DNA of 38,047 bases from Lachnospiraceae bacterium (GTDB taxonomy: Bacteria; Bacillota; Clostridia; Lachnospirales; Lachnospiraceae): positions 1 through 38,047 of the forward strand of contig CAAFTS010000169.1 in the NCBI GenBank assembly GCA_900765975.1, written 5' to 3'. The notes under the pieces are model-generated. The model was given only the letters and a program-made list of their open reading frames with translations. It was not told where the DNA came from and ran no database searches. The translations under genes were made by a program, and so were the position numbers. Below, piece after piece: positions 1 through 6,927 of this stretch. Position 1 is the first letter of the stretch. Every line of letters starts with the position of its first letter.

Positions 1-1
1 G

Positions 2-25
2 ATGGAGTAAACTTATTGTCAGTTG
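2..25 (+). repeat. IS left terminal inverted repeat
   Basis: The core AGTAAACTTATTGTCAGTTG (6-25) matches the reverse complement of 1653-1672 at 17 of 20 positions. Three of the four next outer bases also match. The true outer boundary may lie one or two bases either way because the flanking DNA is outside the window. Confidence 0.7.
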
Positions 26-112
26 GGAATAGTTAGAGATATCCTAAGATTTTTAGATTCAACTTAGTTTTTCTTGTATTTTACAATTCCTTCCCGATCT
101 TGTCAAAATTTT

Positions 113-1564
113 TTACACAAGCCTAAACTGCGCCCTGATAGCAGCTGTTTTCTTTGCTGTTATTCCTGGAATATGTGCCTGAATTCGGTCAATATAACTT
201 CGCGCCTGATTATAATGCTCTGCGCGTATTTCCCTAAGTGATACCTCTTTTAATGACACATCTTCTATACCGGTTGCCCGAAGCCTTTTTTCTTCTCTGC
301 TTATTCTGACTAAATTTATGATTCCATCCCTGCCATAGTTCTTTTCATAGCATCGCAGCTTACTCATTCTGTCTGCTCCAGTCTGGCTCCATCCCATTGG
401 TCTGGAACTCAACCTATCGGATAACACGTGGCTTACATGACTCTCTGCACTGCATCCGTTAACCAACTTGTTTCGAAGGGTTCTCCTTATTGCAGACCAG
501 TTTCCAAGTACATAACTTTTAAGAGTATCTACTTTATCCGGATTCTTTGCAGACTGTTTCATTCGTTCTGTATATTCCTCAAATCGCTCCTTTGCACCAT
601 GCTTCTTAGAGTATAACAAATGCCACAATTCTTCCTTTGCAATCTCTTTTTCATCCAACATCTGCGCAGCAGCAAGGTTTATATATTTCATTAAATGAAA
701 TTTGTCTGCACAAAACAATGCCTTTTCTAAAATATCTGCTCCACTTTTTATCCACGCTGCTCCATCTCCGCTAATAAAAATACGTTTCAGATATTCTGTA
801 TCATATGTTTTATTTATATAATCCTGTACATTACTCCAAAGCTTATCATTTCCTGCTTTCCCCGGATAAAGACCACTAAAATAAAAACGATTCACCAATT
901 CTTTTCTATCTGCACAACCAGACACATCCCGTTTACATTCATATACATAAACAAGCTTTGAGATAAAACTCTTATTCTCTTCTGAGCTGTCGCCATGTTG
1001 CTCTGCTACATGATCTTCATCCGCTTCAATAAAAAGATACTCGGCTTTCTTTCGGTCTTCGGTTCCTCTATAAGGCACTTCTTCGGCGATCTGATGCACT
1101 TTATTCATCACAGTAGTTTTTGTAATCTGTTGTTTCGATGGGAGTACCCTTGTCGCTTCCTGATAGCTTGTTTTAATAGCCTCAGTGAGCAACAGTGCTT
1201 CTGCTTCTTCACTAAATCTCTCACGTTTATCTAACTTTATCATATCCTCAAGAAGATACGTATACCCACTTTTCGGATACATCCTCTTAAAATATGTGCA
1301 ATCAAATGTCACATCGCCAACAGATGTTATCAGGGTTCTTTTATCATTCCGCTGAATGGTGTATTTCCCTTGTCGCCAGATACTATTACATATTTGTTCA
1401 TTAACACTGGAAAGTACTGCGCCTAAAAATCCTGCTGAAAATGACTCTGTAGTAGCTTTTACTGATTTCTCCAAAGAATAGAAATCTTTCGGATTATTTA
1501 AAAATTTCTCCTCAGCCTCAATTAACCCATTCACTAATCCTTCTAATAATGTTACAATATCCAT
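113..1564 (-). CDS. ISLre2-family transposase
   Basis: This is a DDE-type transposase that would move the surrounding element. Family-typical blocks are visible: an acidic EADEDHVAEQHG segment, the ISGDGAAWIK block followed by ADKFHLMKY, and near the C-terminus the signature GCSAESHVSHVLSDRLSSRP with PMGWS. These blocks are characteristic of ISLre2 (UPF0236-like) transposases. The open frame extends upstream to an ATG at 1609, but that ATG overlaps a TATAAT box (1608-1613) and has no ribosome binding site. The ATG at 1564 has AAAGGAG (1574-1580) nine bases upstream, giving 483 residues beginning MDIVTLLEG. No internal stop or frameshift is seen. Confidence 0.88.
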   Translation of the reverse strand: MDIVTLLEGLVNGLIEAEEKFLNNPKDFYSLEKSVKATTESFSAGFLGAVLSSVNEQICNSIWRQGKYTIQRNDKRTLITSVGDVTFDCTYFKRMYPKSGYTYLLEDMIKLDKRERFSEEAEALLLTEAIKTSYQEATRVLPSKQQITKTTVMNKVHQIAEEVPYRGTEDRKKAEYLFIEADEDHVAEQHGDSSEENKSFISKLVYVYECKRDVSGCADRKELVNRFYFSGLYPGKAGNDKLWSNVQDYINKTYDTEYLKRIFISGDGAAWIKSGADILEKALFCADKFHLMKYINLAAAQMLDEKEIAKEELWHLLYSKKHGAKERFEEYTERMKQSAKNPDKVDTLKSYVLGNWSAIRRTLRNKLVNGCSAESHVSHVLSDRLSSRPMGWSQTGADRMSKLRCYEKNYGRDGIINLVRISREEKRLRATGIEDVSLKEVSLREIRAEHYNQARSYIDRIQAHIPGITAKKTAAIRAQFRLV

Positions 1565-1652
1565 GAGAGTAGTCTCCTTTAATATTTGTAGTTTTTTCGT
1601 CGAAACCATTATATCAAAGGATCAATGACTACTCTCTTTTATTTTTTTAATT

Positions 1653-1676
1653 CAACTGACAAAATCTTTACTCTAT
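1653..1676 (-). repeat. IS right terminal inverted repeat
   Basis: Read on the minus strand, the core is AGTAAAGATTTTGTCAGTTG, pairing with the left repeat at 6-25 with three mismatches. It lies upstream of the transposase start, as expected for the promoter-proximal end of the element. Confidence 0.7.
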
Positions 1677-1732
1677 TCAAACTGCTTAAATCTTCAATTT
1701 CAGCCGGATTGATTAAATTCATTAGATTCCTC

Positions 1733-1761
1733 TTTGCATCTGTTACACAATCCGCTATAAT
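1733..1761 (+). promoter_or_regulatory. luxS promoter
   Basis: TTTGCA (1733-1738), a 17-base spacer and a perfect TATAAT (1756-1761) lie 65 bases upstream of the luxS start. A 7-bp hairpin (1774-1780 with 1788-1794) follows in the predicted 5' leader. The promoter lies outside the insertion sequence, so luxS probably keeps its native promoter, although DNA upstream of -60 has been replaced by the element. Confidence 0.65.
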
Positions 1762-1825
1762 AAATTTGACCATTCAGTGTCACAGTCACACTGAGAAAAT
1801 TATTTACGAAAGGAATATACCTATC

Positions 1826-2305
1826 ATGGAGAAAATTACTAGTTTCACGATTGACCATATCAAATTACAGCCAGGAATCTACGTTTCCCGCAAAGATACT
1901 GCCGGCGACACAACAATTACCACTTTTGACATCCGTATGACAAGCCCCAATGAAGAACCTGTTATGAACACTGCCGAAGTACATACATTGGAACATCTTG
2001 GAGCCACCTTCCTTAGAAATCATCCGGAATATAAAGAAAAAGTCCTGTACTTCGGCCCCATGGGATGCCGCACCGGATTTTACCTCCTTCTCGCCGGAGA
2101 CTATGAATCCAAAGATATCGTACCGCTGATAACAGAAATGTATGCATGGATGTCTGAATTTGACAGCGAAGTTCCGGGTGCTTCCGCAAAAGACTGTGGA
2201 AATTATCTAGATATGAACCTGCCAATGGCGCGTTACGTTGCAAAACGTTTCCTCACAGAAGTGCTTTCCAATATTTCTACTGAGCGGTTAATTTATCCCG
2301 AATAA
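1826..2305 (+). CDS. luxS: S-ribosylhomocysteine lyase LuxS
   Basis: LuxS cleaves S-ribosylhomocysteine to homocysteine and DPD, the precursor of autoinducer-2, in the cytosolic activated methyl cycle. The 159-residue protein has the metal ligands of the family: H53 and H57 in HTLEH and C124 in DCGNY. The conserved catalytic C81 lies in GPMGCRTGFY. Length is normal. The frame continues upstream into the insertion sequence (to 1625), but the start at 1826 is preceded by AAAGGA (1809-1814) and matches the family N-terminus MEKITSFTIDH, so the longer version is rejected. It is monocistronic and ends at a strong terminator shared with the convergent transporter operon. Confidence 0.97.
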   Translation: MEKITSFTIDHIKLQPGIYVSRKDTAGDTTITTFDIRMTSPNEEPVMNTAEVHTLEHLGATFLRNHPEYKEKVLYFGPMGCRTGFYLLLAGDYESKDIVPLITEMYAWMSEFDSEVPGASAKDCGNYLDMNLPMARYVAKRFLTEVLSNISTERLIYPE

Positions 2306-2308
2306 ACC

Positions 2309-2362
2309 AAACAGGCTGTATATGCAATGTCTTTTTCTTTACATTGCATATACAGCCTGTTT
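2309..2362. terminator. Bidirectional rho-independent terminator
   Basis: A perfect 20-bp inverted repeat (2311-2330 with 2341-2360, extendable by 2 bp each side) has a 10-base loop. On the plus strand it runs into TTTTTTATT. It sits between the convergent ends of luxS (2305) and the amino acid transporter ATPase (2364). On the minus strand the tail TTGGTTTATT is less uridine-rich, so termination may be stronger in the luxS direction. Confidence 0.92.
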
Positions 2363-2363
2363 T

Positions 2364-3122
2364 TTATTCCGCAGATAATTTTCCCAAAAATTCCTGCATT
2401 CTCGCATGTTCTGAATCAAACACCTCTTCCGGTGTTCCCTCAACTGCAATCACGCCTTTGTCCATAAAAATAATCTTATCCGCCACATTTCGTGCGAAAT
2501 TCATTTCATGAGTAACGATCACCATCGTCATATGCTCCGCTGCCAAATCCTTGATGACTTTTAAAATTTCTCCCGTCAACTCTGGGTCTAATGCCGAAGT
2601 CGGTTCATCAAAAAACAACATTTTCGGTTTCATCGCCAACGCCCGTGCAATTGAAACACGCTGCTGCTGCCCCCCTGACAACTGATATGGATAAGCATCT
2701 GCCTTATCTGCAAGTCCCATCTTTACAAGTAGTTCTTTTGCTTCCTCATATACTTCTTCCTTGTTTCTCTTCTGCACCTTGATCGGAGCATCCGTAATAT
2801 TCCGGATTACAGAAAAATGCGGAAACAGATTAAAGTTCTGGAATACCAATCCAAAACAAGACTGAATCTCTTTCAACTCTTGTTTTTGCGGAGATACCGG
2901 TTTCCCATTTTCCACCCATGCCGCTTTTTGTCCTTGATACAGGATTTCTCCGCCATCAATGGTCTCCAGCATGGTCGCGCATCGAAGCAACGTAGACTTG
3001 CCCGAACCGGACGGACCAATAATAGCCAGAATCTCCCCCTGCTCCACAGAAAGAGAAATATCCTTAATAACAGGCACCCCACCAAATTCCTTTTTGATAT
3101 GTTTCATTTCCAAAAGATGCAT
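2364..3122 (-). CDS. Polar amino acid ABC transporter, ATP-binding protein (GlnQ-like)
   Basis: This is the cytosolic ATPase of a polar amino acid importer. The 252-residue protein has a Walker A at about 36-43 (GPSGSGKST), a Q-loop in FGLVFQNFNLFPH, the signature LSGGQQQRVSIARAL, Walker B MLFFDEPTSALD and the H-loop VTHEMNFA. These are the standard residues of the GlnQ/ArtP family and all are intact. It is the last gene of the operon, 12 bases after the permease stop, with AGGAGG upstream of its ATG. Substrate cannot be told from the ATPase alone; glutamine, cystine or another polar amino acid are all possible. Confidence 0.93.
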   Translation of the reverse strand: MHLLEMKHIKKEFGGVPVIKDISLSVEQGEILAIIGPSGSGKSTLLRCATMLETIDGGEILYQGQKAAWVENGKPVSPQKQELKEIQSCFGLVFQNFNLFPHFSVIRNITDAPIKVQKRNKEEVYEEAKELLVKMGLADKADAYPYQLSGGQQQRVSIARALAMKPKMLFFDEPTSALDPELTGEILKVIKDLAAEHMTMVIVTHEMNFARNVADKIIFMDKGVIAVEGTPEEVFDSEHARMQEFLGKLSAE

Positions 3123-3134
3123 TCCGGAAACCTC

Positions 3135-3782
3135 CTAACGATAATAATTCAGTTTCTTCTCAAACATTTCCATCACCCATGCAACCACATAGTTGAAGAT
3201 GTAATAAAATACCCCGGCAATAACAAACGGTACAACCGATGCTTGCGCCGCCGCAATCTGTTTTGCCACCGCAAACATTTCAATATATGACAGAGAATAC
3301 ACAAGTGATGTATCCTTAACCAGCGTGATAACTTCATTCGTTACCGATGGCAATACATTCTTTACCATCTGCGGCAATATAATCCTCAAAAAAGTCTGTT
3401 GTTTGGAATATCCCAACAACGCTGCCGCTTCATACTGTCCTTTCGGAATAGATTCAATTCCCGAACGATAAATTTCCGCGAAATACGCCGCATAGTTCAA
3501 AGAACATCCCAACAGAATTGCGGTAAACTTATACCCGCCTATATTCATCTGCCACAAATAATAAGGCGCAAAATACCAGACTAACAATTGCAGCATCAGC
3601 GGTGTTCCGCGCATGATGGATATATATATCTTAACCAGCCAGCTAAGCGGTTTGAACTTACTCACTCTTCCGAAATAAACTACTAACCCCAGCGGCAGAG
3701 AAAAAATCAGGGTCATAAAGAAAATCAGACAAGTCTGTCCAAACCCCATTGTCATTTGTTTCAACATCACATCAAAAGCCAT
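3135..3782 (-). CDS. Polar amino acid ABC transporter permease
   Basis: This is the inner-membrane permease of the His/Glu/Gln/Arg family. It contains several hydrophobic segments and the EAA-type coupling loop around YEAAALLGYSKQQTFLRIILPQ that docks to the ATPase. The frame is open up to an ATG at 3881, but that region is the stable hairpin described separately. The ATG at 3782 (protein MAFDVMLKQMTMGFG) has GGAGG eight bases upstream and gives 215 residues, the usual family length. It lies between the binding-protein gene and the ATPase gene in one operon. Confidence 0.9.
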   Translation of the reverse strand: MAFDVMLKQMTMGFGQTCLIFFMTLIFSLPLGLVVYFGRVSKFKPLSWLVKIYISIMRGTPLMLQLLVWYFAPYYLWQMNIGGYKFTAILLGCSLNYAAYFAEIYRSGIESIPKGQYEAAALLGYSKQQTFLRIILPQMVKNVLPSVTNEVITLVKDTSLVYSLSYIEMFAVAKQIAAAQASVVPFVIAGVFYYIFNYVVAWVMEMFEKKLNYYR

Positions 3783-3799
3783 GTGTATTCCTCCAACGT

Positions 3800-3885
3800 A
3801 AGAATGCCCCTTGGCAGAACATTCTCCGTTACTGTGAACACCATAGGTGTGTACAGTAACAACACTTCCAAGGGGATTCATTCTT
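3800..3885 (-). promoter_or_regulatory. Long intercistronic hairpin between binding-protein and permease genes
   Basis: On the transcript, nested inverted repeats pair 3879-3885 with 3800-3806 (7 bp), 3868-3875 with 3807-3814 (CCCCTTGG/CCAAGGGG), 3853-3860 with 3828-3835 (GTTACTGT/ACAGTAAC) and 3846-3850 with 3838-3842, closing on a three-base loop. There are 28 perfect base pairs interrupted by internal loops. No uridine tract follows, so it is not a classic terminator. It begins 9 bases after the binding-protein stop and ends 17 bases before the permease start. By analogy with intercistronic stem-loops in other binding-protein transporters, it may protect the upstream message so that binding protein is made in excess. 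Confidence 0.75.
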
Positions 3886-3894
3886 TTCTTAGTT

Positions 3895-4740
3895 TTATTT
3901 TAACGTTACCATATCGGCAATGTCATATTTCTCAGCAAGCTTTGCAACAGTACCGTCTTCTGTCAGCTTCTTAAGGTCTGCATCAATAATATCCCGCAGC
4001 TCCTCATTCCCCTTTTTGAAAGCAATCGCATACTGTTCAGTATTCAGTTCCTCACTTAAAATCGTATATCCTTCTCCTCTGGACTTAAGCTGGTAATTTG
4101 CAACACCGATATCAATTGCAAGTGCATCCAAAGCCCCAGCCTGTAACTCCGTAAATGCAGTGTTATAATCTGCAAATTCATTCAAAGAACCAAATGTATC
4201 TGCCAGCTCCTTCTGTCCGCCTTCTTTCTCACTTGTCTGAAGCAGTTGAAGCGCTGCGCTCGCAGCCTGTACACCGACCGTCTTGCCTGCAAGATCTTCC
4301 AATTTCTCAATACCAGAAGCCTCTGCCACAACAATCACCTGACTGTTGTCTACATACGGTGTAGAAAATGTATAATCATCTTCTCGTCCATTCATCGTGA
4401 AGCCATTCCAGATACAATCAATGGAACCGGAATTTAATTCCAGATCCCTTGAATCCCAGTTAATTGGCTTCTTCACAAGCTCCCAGCCTTCCATTTCACA
4501 AACAGCTTCCGCAAGTTCCAGATCAAATCCGGTATATTCACCATTCTCATCCATATATCCATATGGCGGATACTCTGCATCAAATCCCACCGTAAATGTC
4601 TTTCCACCTTCTTTACTCTCTGCGGACGCTTCCGTCTTTGCAGTGTCTTCTTTTGCTACATCTGCTTTGTCTCCACATCCTGCCAATACCATAGCAGCCA
4701 TCATTGAACCTGCCAACAGCAGTGCCAGTTTCTTTCTCAT
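3895..4740 (-). CDS. Polar amino acid ABC transporter substrate-binding lipoprotein
   Basis: This is an extracellular, lipid-anchored solute-binding protein of family 3 (281 residues). Residues 1-21 form a lipoprotein signal peptide ending in the lipobox VLAGC. An acidic linker rich in Asp, Glu, Ala and Ser follows. The mature domain opens with the family pattern FTVGFDAEYPPYGYMDENGEYTGFDLELA, shown here only in part: TVGFDAEYPPYGY, then GFDLELAEAV. It is the first gene of the operon and has its own strong promoter at 4813-4841. A family 3 protein with this sequence would bind a polar or charged amino acid; the exact ligand is not deducible here. Confidence 0.93.
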   Translation of the reverse strand: MRKKLALLLAGSMMAAMVLAGCGDKADVAKEDTAKTEASAESKEGGKTFTVGFDAEYPPYGYMDENGEYTGFDLELAEAVCEMEGWELVKKPINWDSRDLELNSGSIDCIWNGFTMNGREDDYTFSTPYVDNSQVIVVAEASGIEKLEDLAGKTVGVQAASAALQLLQTSEKEGGQKELADTFGSLNEFADYNTAFTELQAGALDALAIDIGVANYQLKSRGEGYTILSEELNTEQYAIAFKKGNEELRDIIDADLKKLTEDGTVAKLAEKYDIADMVTLK

Positions 4741-4812
4741 TGTCCGTTCCTCCCTGTGTTTGCGTTATTCTATTAGCAATTGACCACTTTACCATACTAA
4801 ATTGCTTTTTAC

Positions 4813-4841
4813 ATAGTATCACACTAATCAGGGATTGTCAA
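4813..4841 (-). promoter_or_regulatory. Promoter of the amino acid transporter operon
   Basis: On the minus strand, consensus TTGACA (4836-4841), a 17-base spacer and TACTAT (4813-4818) precede the binding-protein start by 72 bases. An inverted repeat GCAATT/AATTGC (4800-4805 and 4776-4781) begins at the expected transcription start and could be an operator. No terminator separates this promoter from the TPR gene ending at 4879, so read-through from the upstream operon is possible. Confidence 0.75.
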
Positions 4842-4878
4842 ACTATTTATCTGAAATCTCCTTTTTACACCCTTTCAA

Positions 4879-5646
4879 TTAAATATGACTTCTCCGATAC
4901 TGCCGCTTCCATTTATCTAACATTTCTTCATCCAACTCTGATGAAAGTTCTTGTTTCACATCTTCAATCTCCTGCCGCATCTGTGCATTAATCTCTACAT
5001 ATTCCTCATGTTTTGTCAGCAGAATATGATATTCCTCCAACGACATATATTTGTAAGATGCATACAAGTATGGTTTCAAAAGAGCAGTGTCTTCACAGAT
5101 CTGGTAAGCTCTGTCATACATTTTTGCTGATTCTTCATACAAAAACAATCTGCCATAGGCGGCTCCCAGCCCTGCATAGATCCTTCCATAAAATTTTGCA
5201 TCTACTGTTTCATCTTTTTCTTGATTGAGAATTGCCTGATATACAATAATTGCCTCCTCAATCTCTCCGCTTTCAAGAAGATTATCCCCTTTGTACTTCT
5301 GCCGTTCAATATCTTTCTGATTTTTCAGACGCTCCAACACATTCTGGATTCGAATCATTTCTGGATCTCTGTAGATTCTGGAATACTTGAGGATCGTCAA
5401 AACGAACTTCTCTACAGACCCATTCAAACGAATGACATCCCGCAACATTCCTGCTAAATCTTTCATCTCCAATTCTTCTTCCAGCCATGTACAAAGCTGT
5501 TCATTCATGATCGTATAATCAATCAGATACAGATTGTTGCACAGATAGTAGCATAATTCTTCAATTGTAAAAATCTTGCAGTGAATCCTGGATATCTCAT
5601 ACGGATGTGCTGCATGTTTGTCATGACAAAGAACTAAACTTCCCAT
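4879..5646 (-). CDS. Small TPR-like protein, third gene of the Hsp70-like/TPR cluster
   Basis: Function unknown. The 255-residue protein has no signal peptide or membrane segment and should be cytosolic. The N-terminal 50 residues are Cys/Tyr-rich (AAHPYEISRIHCKIFTIEEL, then CYYLCNNLYLID) and look like a small dedicated domain. Residues of about 115-175 contain TPR-like helix pairs (GDNLLESGEIEEAIIVYQAI and AGLGAAYGRLFLYEESAKMY). The C-terminal 60 residues are a charged, probably coiled-coil helix. The gene starts inside the 3' end of the Hsp70-like gene (26-base overlap) with AGGAGG five bases upstream of ATG, which implies translational coupling and a matched stoichiometry with its neighbour. 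Confidence 0.8.
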   Translation of the reverse strand: MGSLVLCHDKHAAHPYEISRIHCKIFTIEELCYYLCNNLYLIDYTIMNEQLCTWLEEELEMKDLAGMLRDVIRLNGSVEKFVLTILKYSRIYRDPEMIRIQNVLERLKNQKDIERQKYKGDNLLESGEIEEAIIVYQAILNQEKDETVDAKFYGRIYAGLGAAYGRLFLYEESAKMYDRAYQICEDTALLKPYLYASYKYMSLEEYHILLTKHEEYVEINAQMRQEIEDVKQELSSELDEEMLDKWKRQYRRSHI

Positions 5647-6904
5647 CGTTGCCTCCTAAATGAATAATCTTTTCTTCCTGAAAATCGGTTGCTGGGAAAA
5701 ATTCTCCAAATCCCGCATCTCGAACAGTAACCTTACACGTCTTCTCATCCAAAAACAATGTTTCAATCTGCAATCGCATAGAATACTCTGCACGTTTCGG
5801 AAAATGTTCCAGTGAAACAACCTCTGTTTTGATATTCCCCTGTACAAGAGATTCGACATAAAACTCAATTTCTTTCAGATCGTCAACCAATACTTCCAAC
5901 TGGCTGTTAGATTCATACCATTGTGCCCCCCATGAAACAATCGGATACTTCATCTCCTGACCATTTACACGCATATTCACAGTAATCTGGTCTGTTAGTT
6001 TGCTTTCTGACAAGTACACCGGATCTTCAATATGCATATACTCTTTGCGATATGCCGTATAGCAAGCACCTTTGCTGTACAGATTGTTCCCGATAAATGC
6101 TCTTCTTCCATTGCACAGTACACGCAAAGATCTAGGATACCAGTTATTCTCAAATCCTTCTCCGGTCAAAAATACCGAGGACACAATTCGCTTATCAAAT
6201 ACCCCTTCGATAAATTTACAGAACATCGCGTCTGCTTCTTTTGCCTTATCTTCATTGAGCACAGGATAGACAGCCGCCAATTCTTTCATATGTGCACTTG
6301 CAACCTCATCAACAGTCACAAAGGTAGTTTTACCTCCGCCTAGTCCTGCTTTTAATCTGCGTAGCATAAATGCCTTGATTTCATTTCTATCGCAGCAAAA
6401 TAGTGCTGCATCATACTGCCAAAGTTCTTTTGGCTGATAAAACAGATAATTGCAGAAGCTCTCTTTGTAATCCTGTATAAAAATATGCTGCTTATCAATT
6501 CCCATGCGAACTGCGATTCCTCGCAACAGCTGTGCCAGTTCCTCTGTCAGCTCCGGAACACTGAAGACAATTCCATCAATCTGTGGAAATGCATGAAGAG
6601 ACATCTGCACAAACTTTGAAAGCAGCCAAACAGCATCATAAGTTTCTTCAGCAAATTCAATCTTCTCCCCTGCCAAGCTTCGTTCCAAGAGTCTTGTCAC
6701 AGCAAACCCTTCTTTTACCGTTGCCAGGCGTTTCGCTTCCTTTCCGTAAGCCCAGGTATCCCGCAATTTTCCAATCATCAAAGGAATCTGATAATTGTCC
6801 GCATCTGCTTCCATCGTCTCCGGTTCCAGCTGTTCCTCATTATAAAAACTGATCTGGCATGTCTTTTCATTTATCTCATAGCCTATGATACTTCCCTGTC
6901 CCAT
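5621..6904 (-). CDS. Degenerate Hsp70/actin-fold protein (DUF5716-like)
   Basis: Function unknown. It resembles what I recall as DUF5716 of Lachnospiraceae. Over 427 residues the layout follows an Hsp70 nucleotide-binding domain. Residues 5-22 occupy the phosphate-1 position. IVFSVPELTEELAQLLRGIA (112-131) lines up with the Hsp70 VTVPAYF..QR segment, and IFIQDYKESFCNYLF with the INEPTAAALAY connect segment. VFLTGEGF (244-251) matches the adenosine motif LVGGST, and NLYSKGACYTA the EAVAYGAA helix. A beta-rich tail (about 300-415) sits where the substrate domain would be. The glycines of phosphate loops 1 and 2 are not recognisable (ALFCCDRN in place of DLGGGT), so it may not hydrolyse ATP. The start is preceded by AGGAGG. 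It lies 23 bases after the giant gene and overlaps the small TPR gene. Confidence 0.8.
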   Translation of the reverse strand: MGQGSIIGYEINEKTCQISFYNEEQLEPETMEADADNYQIPLMIGKLRDTWAYGKEAKRLATVKEGFAVTRLLERSLAGEKIEFAEETYDAVWLLSKFVQMSLHAFPQIDGIVFSVPELTEELAQLLRGIAVRMGIDKQHIFIQDYKESFCNYLFYQPKELWQYDAALFCCDRNEIKAFMLRRLKAGLGGGKTTFVTVDEVASAHMKELAAVYPVLNEDKAKEADAMFCKFIEGVFDKRIVSSVFLTGEGFENNWYPRSLRVLCNGRRAFIGNNLYSKGACYTAYRKEYMHIEDPVYLSESKLTDQITVNMRVNGQEMKYPIVSWGAQWYESNSQLEVLVDDLKEIEFYVESLVQGNIKTEVVSLEHFPKRAEYSMRLQIETLFLDEKTCKVTVRDAGFGEFFPATDFQEEKIIHLGGNDGKFSSLS

Positions 6905-6927
6905 TTCAGCATGCCTCCTTTATACTC

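Larger units (their letters stand above)
2..1676 (-). mobile_element. ISLre2-family insertion sequence, near-complete
   Basis: The element consists of one transposase gene flanked by imperfect terminal inverted repeats at about 2-25 and 1653-1676 (17 of 20 core positions match). The length of about 1.68 kb and single long transposase fit the ISLre2 family as I know it. The left end coincides with the window edge, so a target-site duplication cannot be checked. The right end lies about 56 bp upstream of the luxS promoter, so luxS itself is not interrupted. The transposase frame is open throughout, so the copy may be functional. Confidence 0.8.

Noticed and set aside
1625..1825. Upstream extension of luxS into the insertion sequence
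   Set aside because: The frame is open by chance; the luxS promoter (1733-1761) lies inside it and the family N-terminus with ribosome site begins at 1826.
1762..1825. SAM-type riboswitch in front of luxS
   Set aside because: The leader is only about 60 bases and holds one 7-bp hairpin; no multi-stem core or terminator is visible.
3783..3881. Upstream extension of the permease frame
   Set aside because: The region is a long hairpin, the added residues match no signal or membrane segment, and the ATG at 3782 has GGAGG at normal distance.
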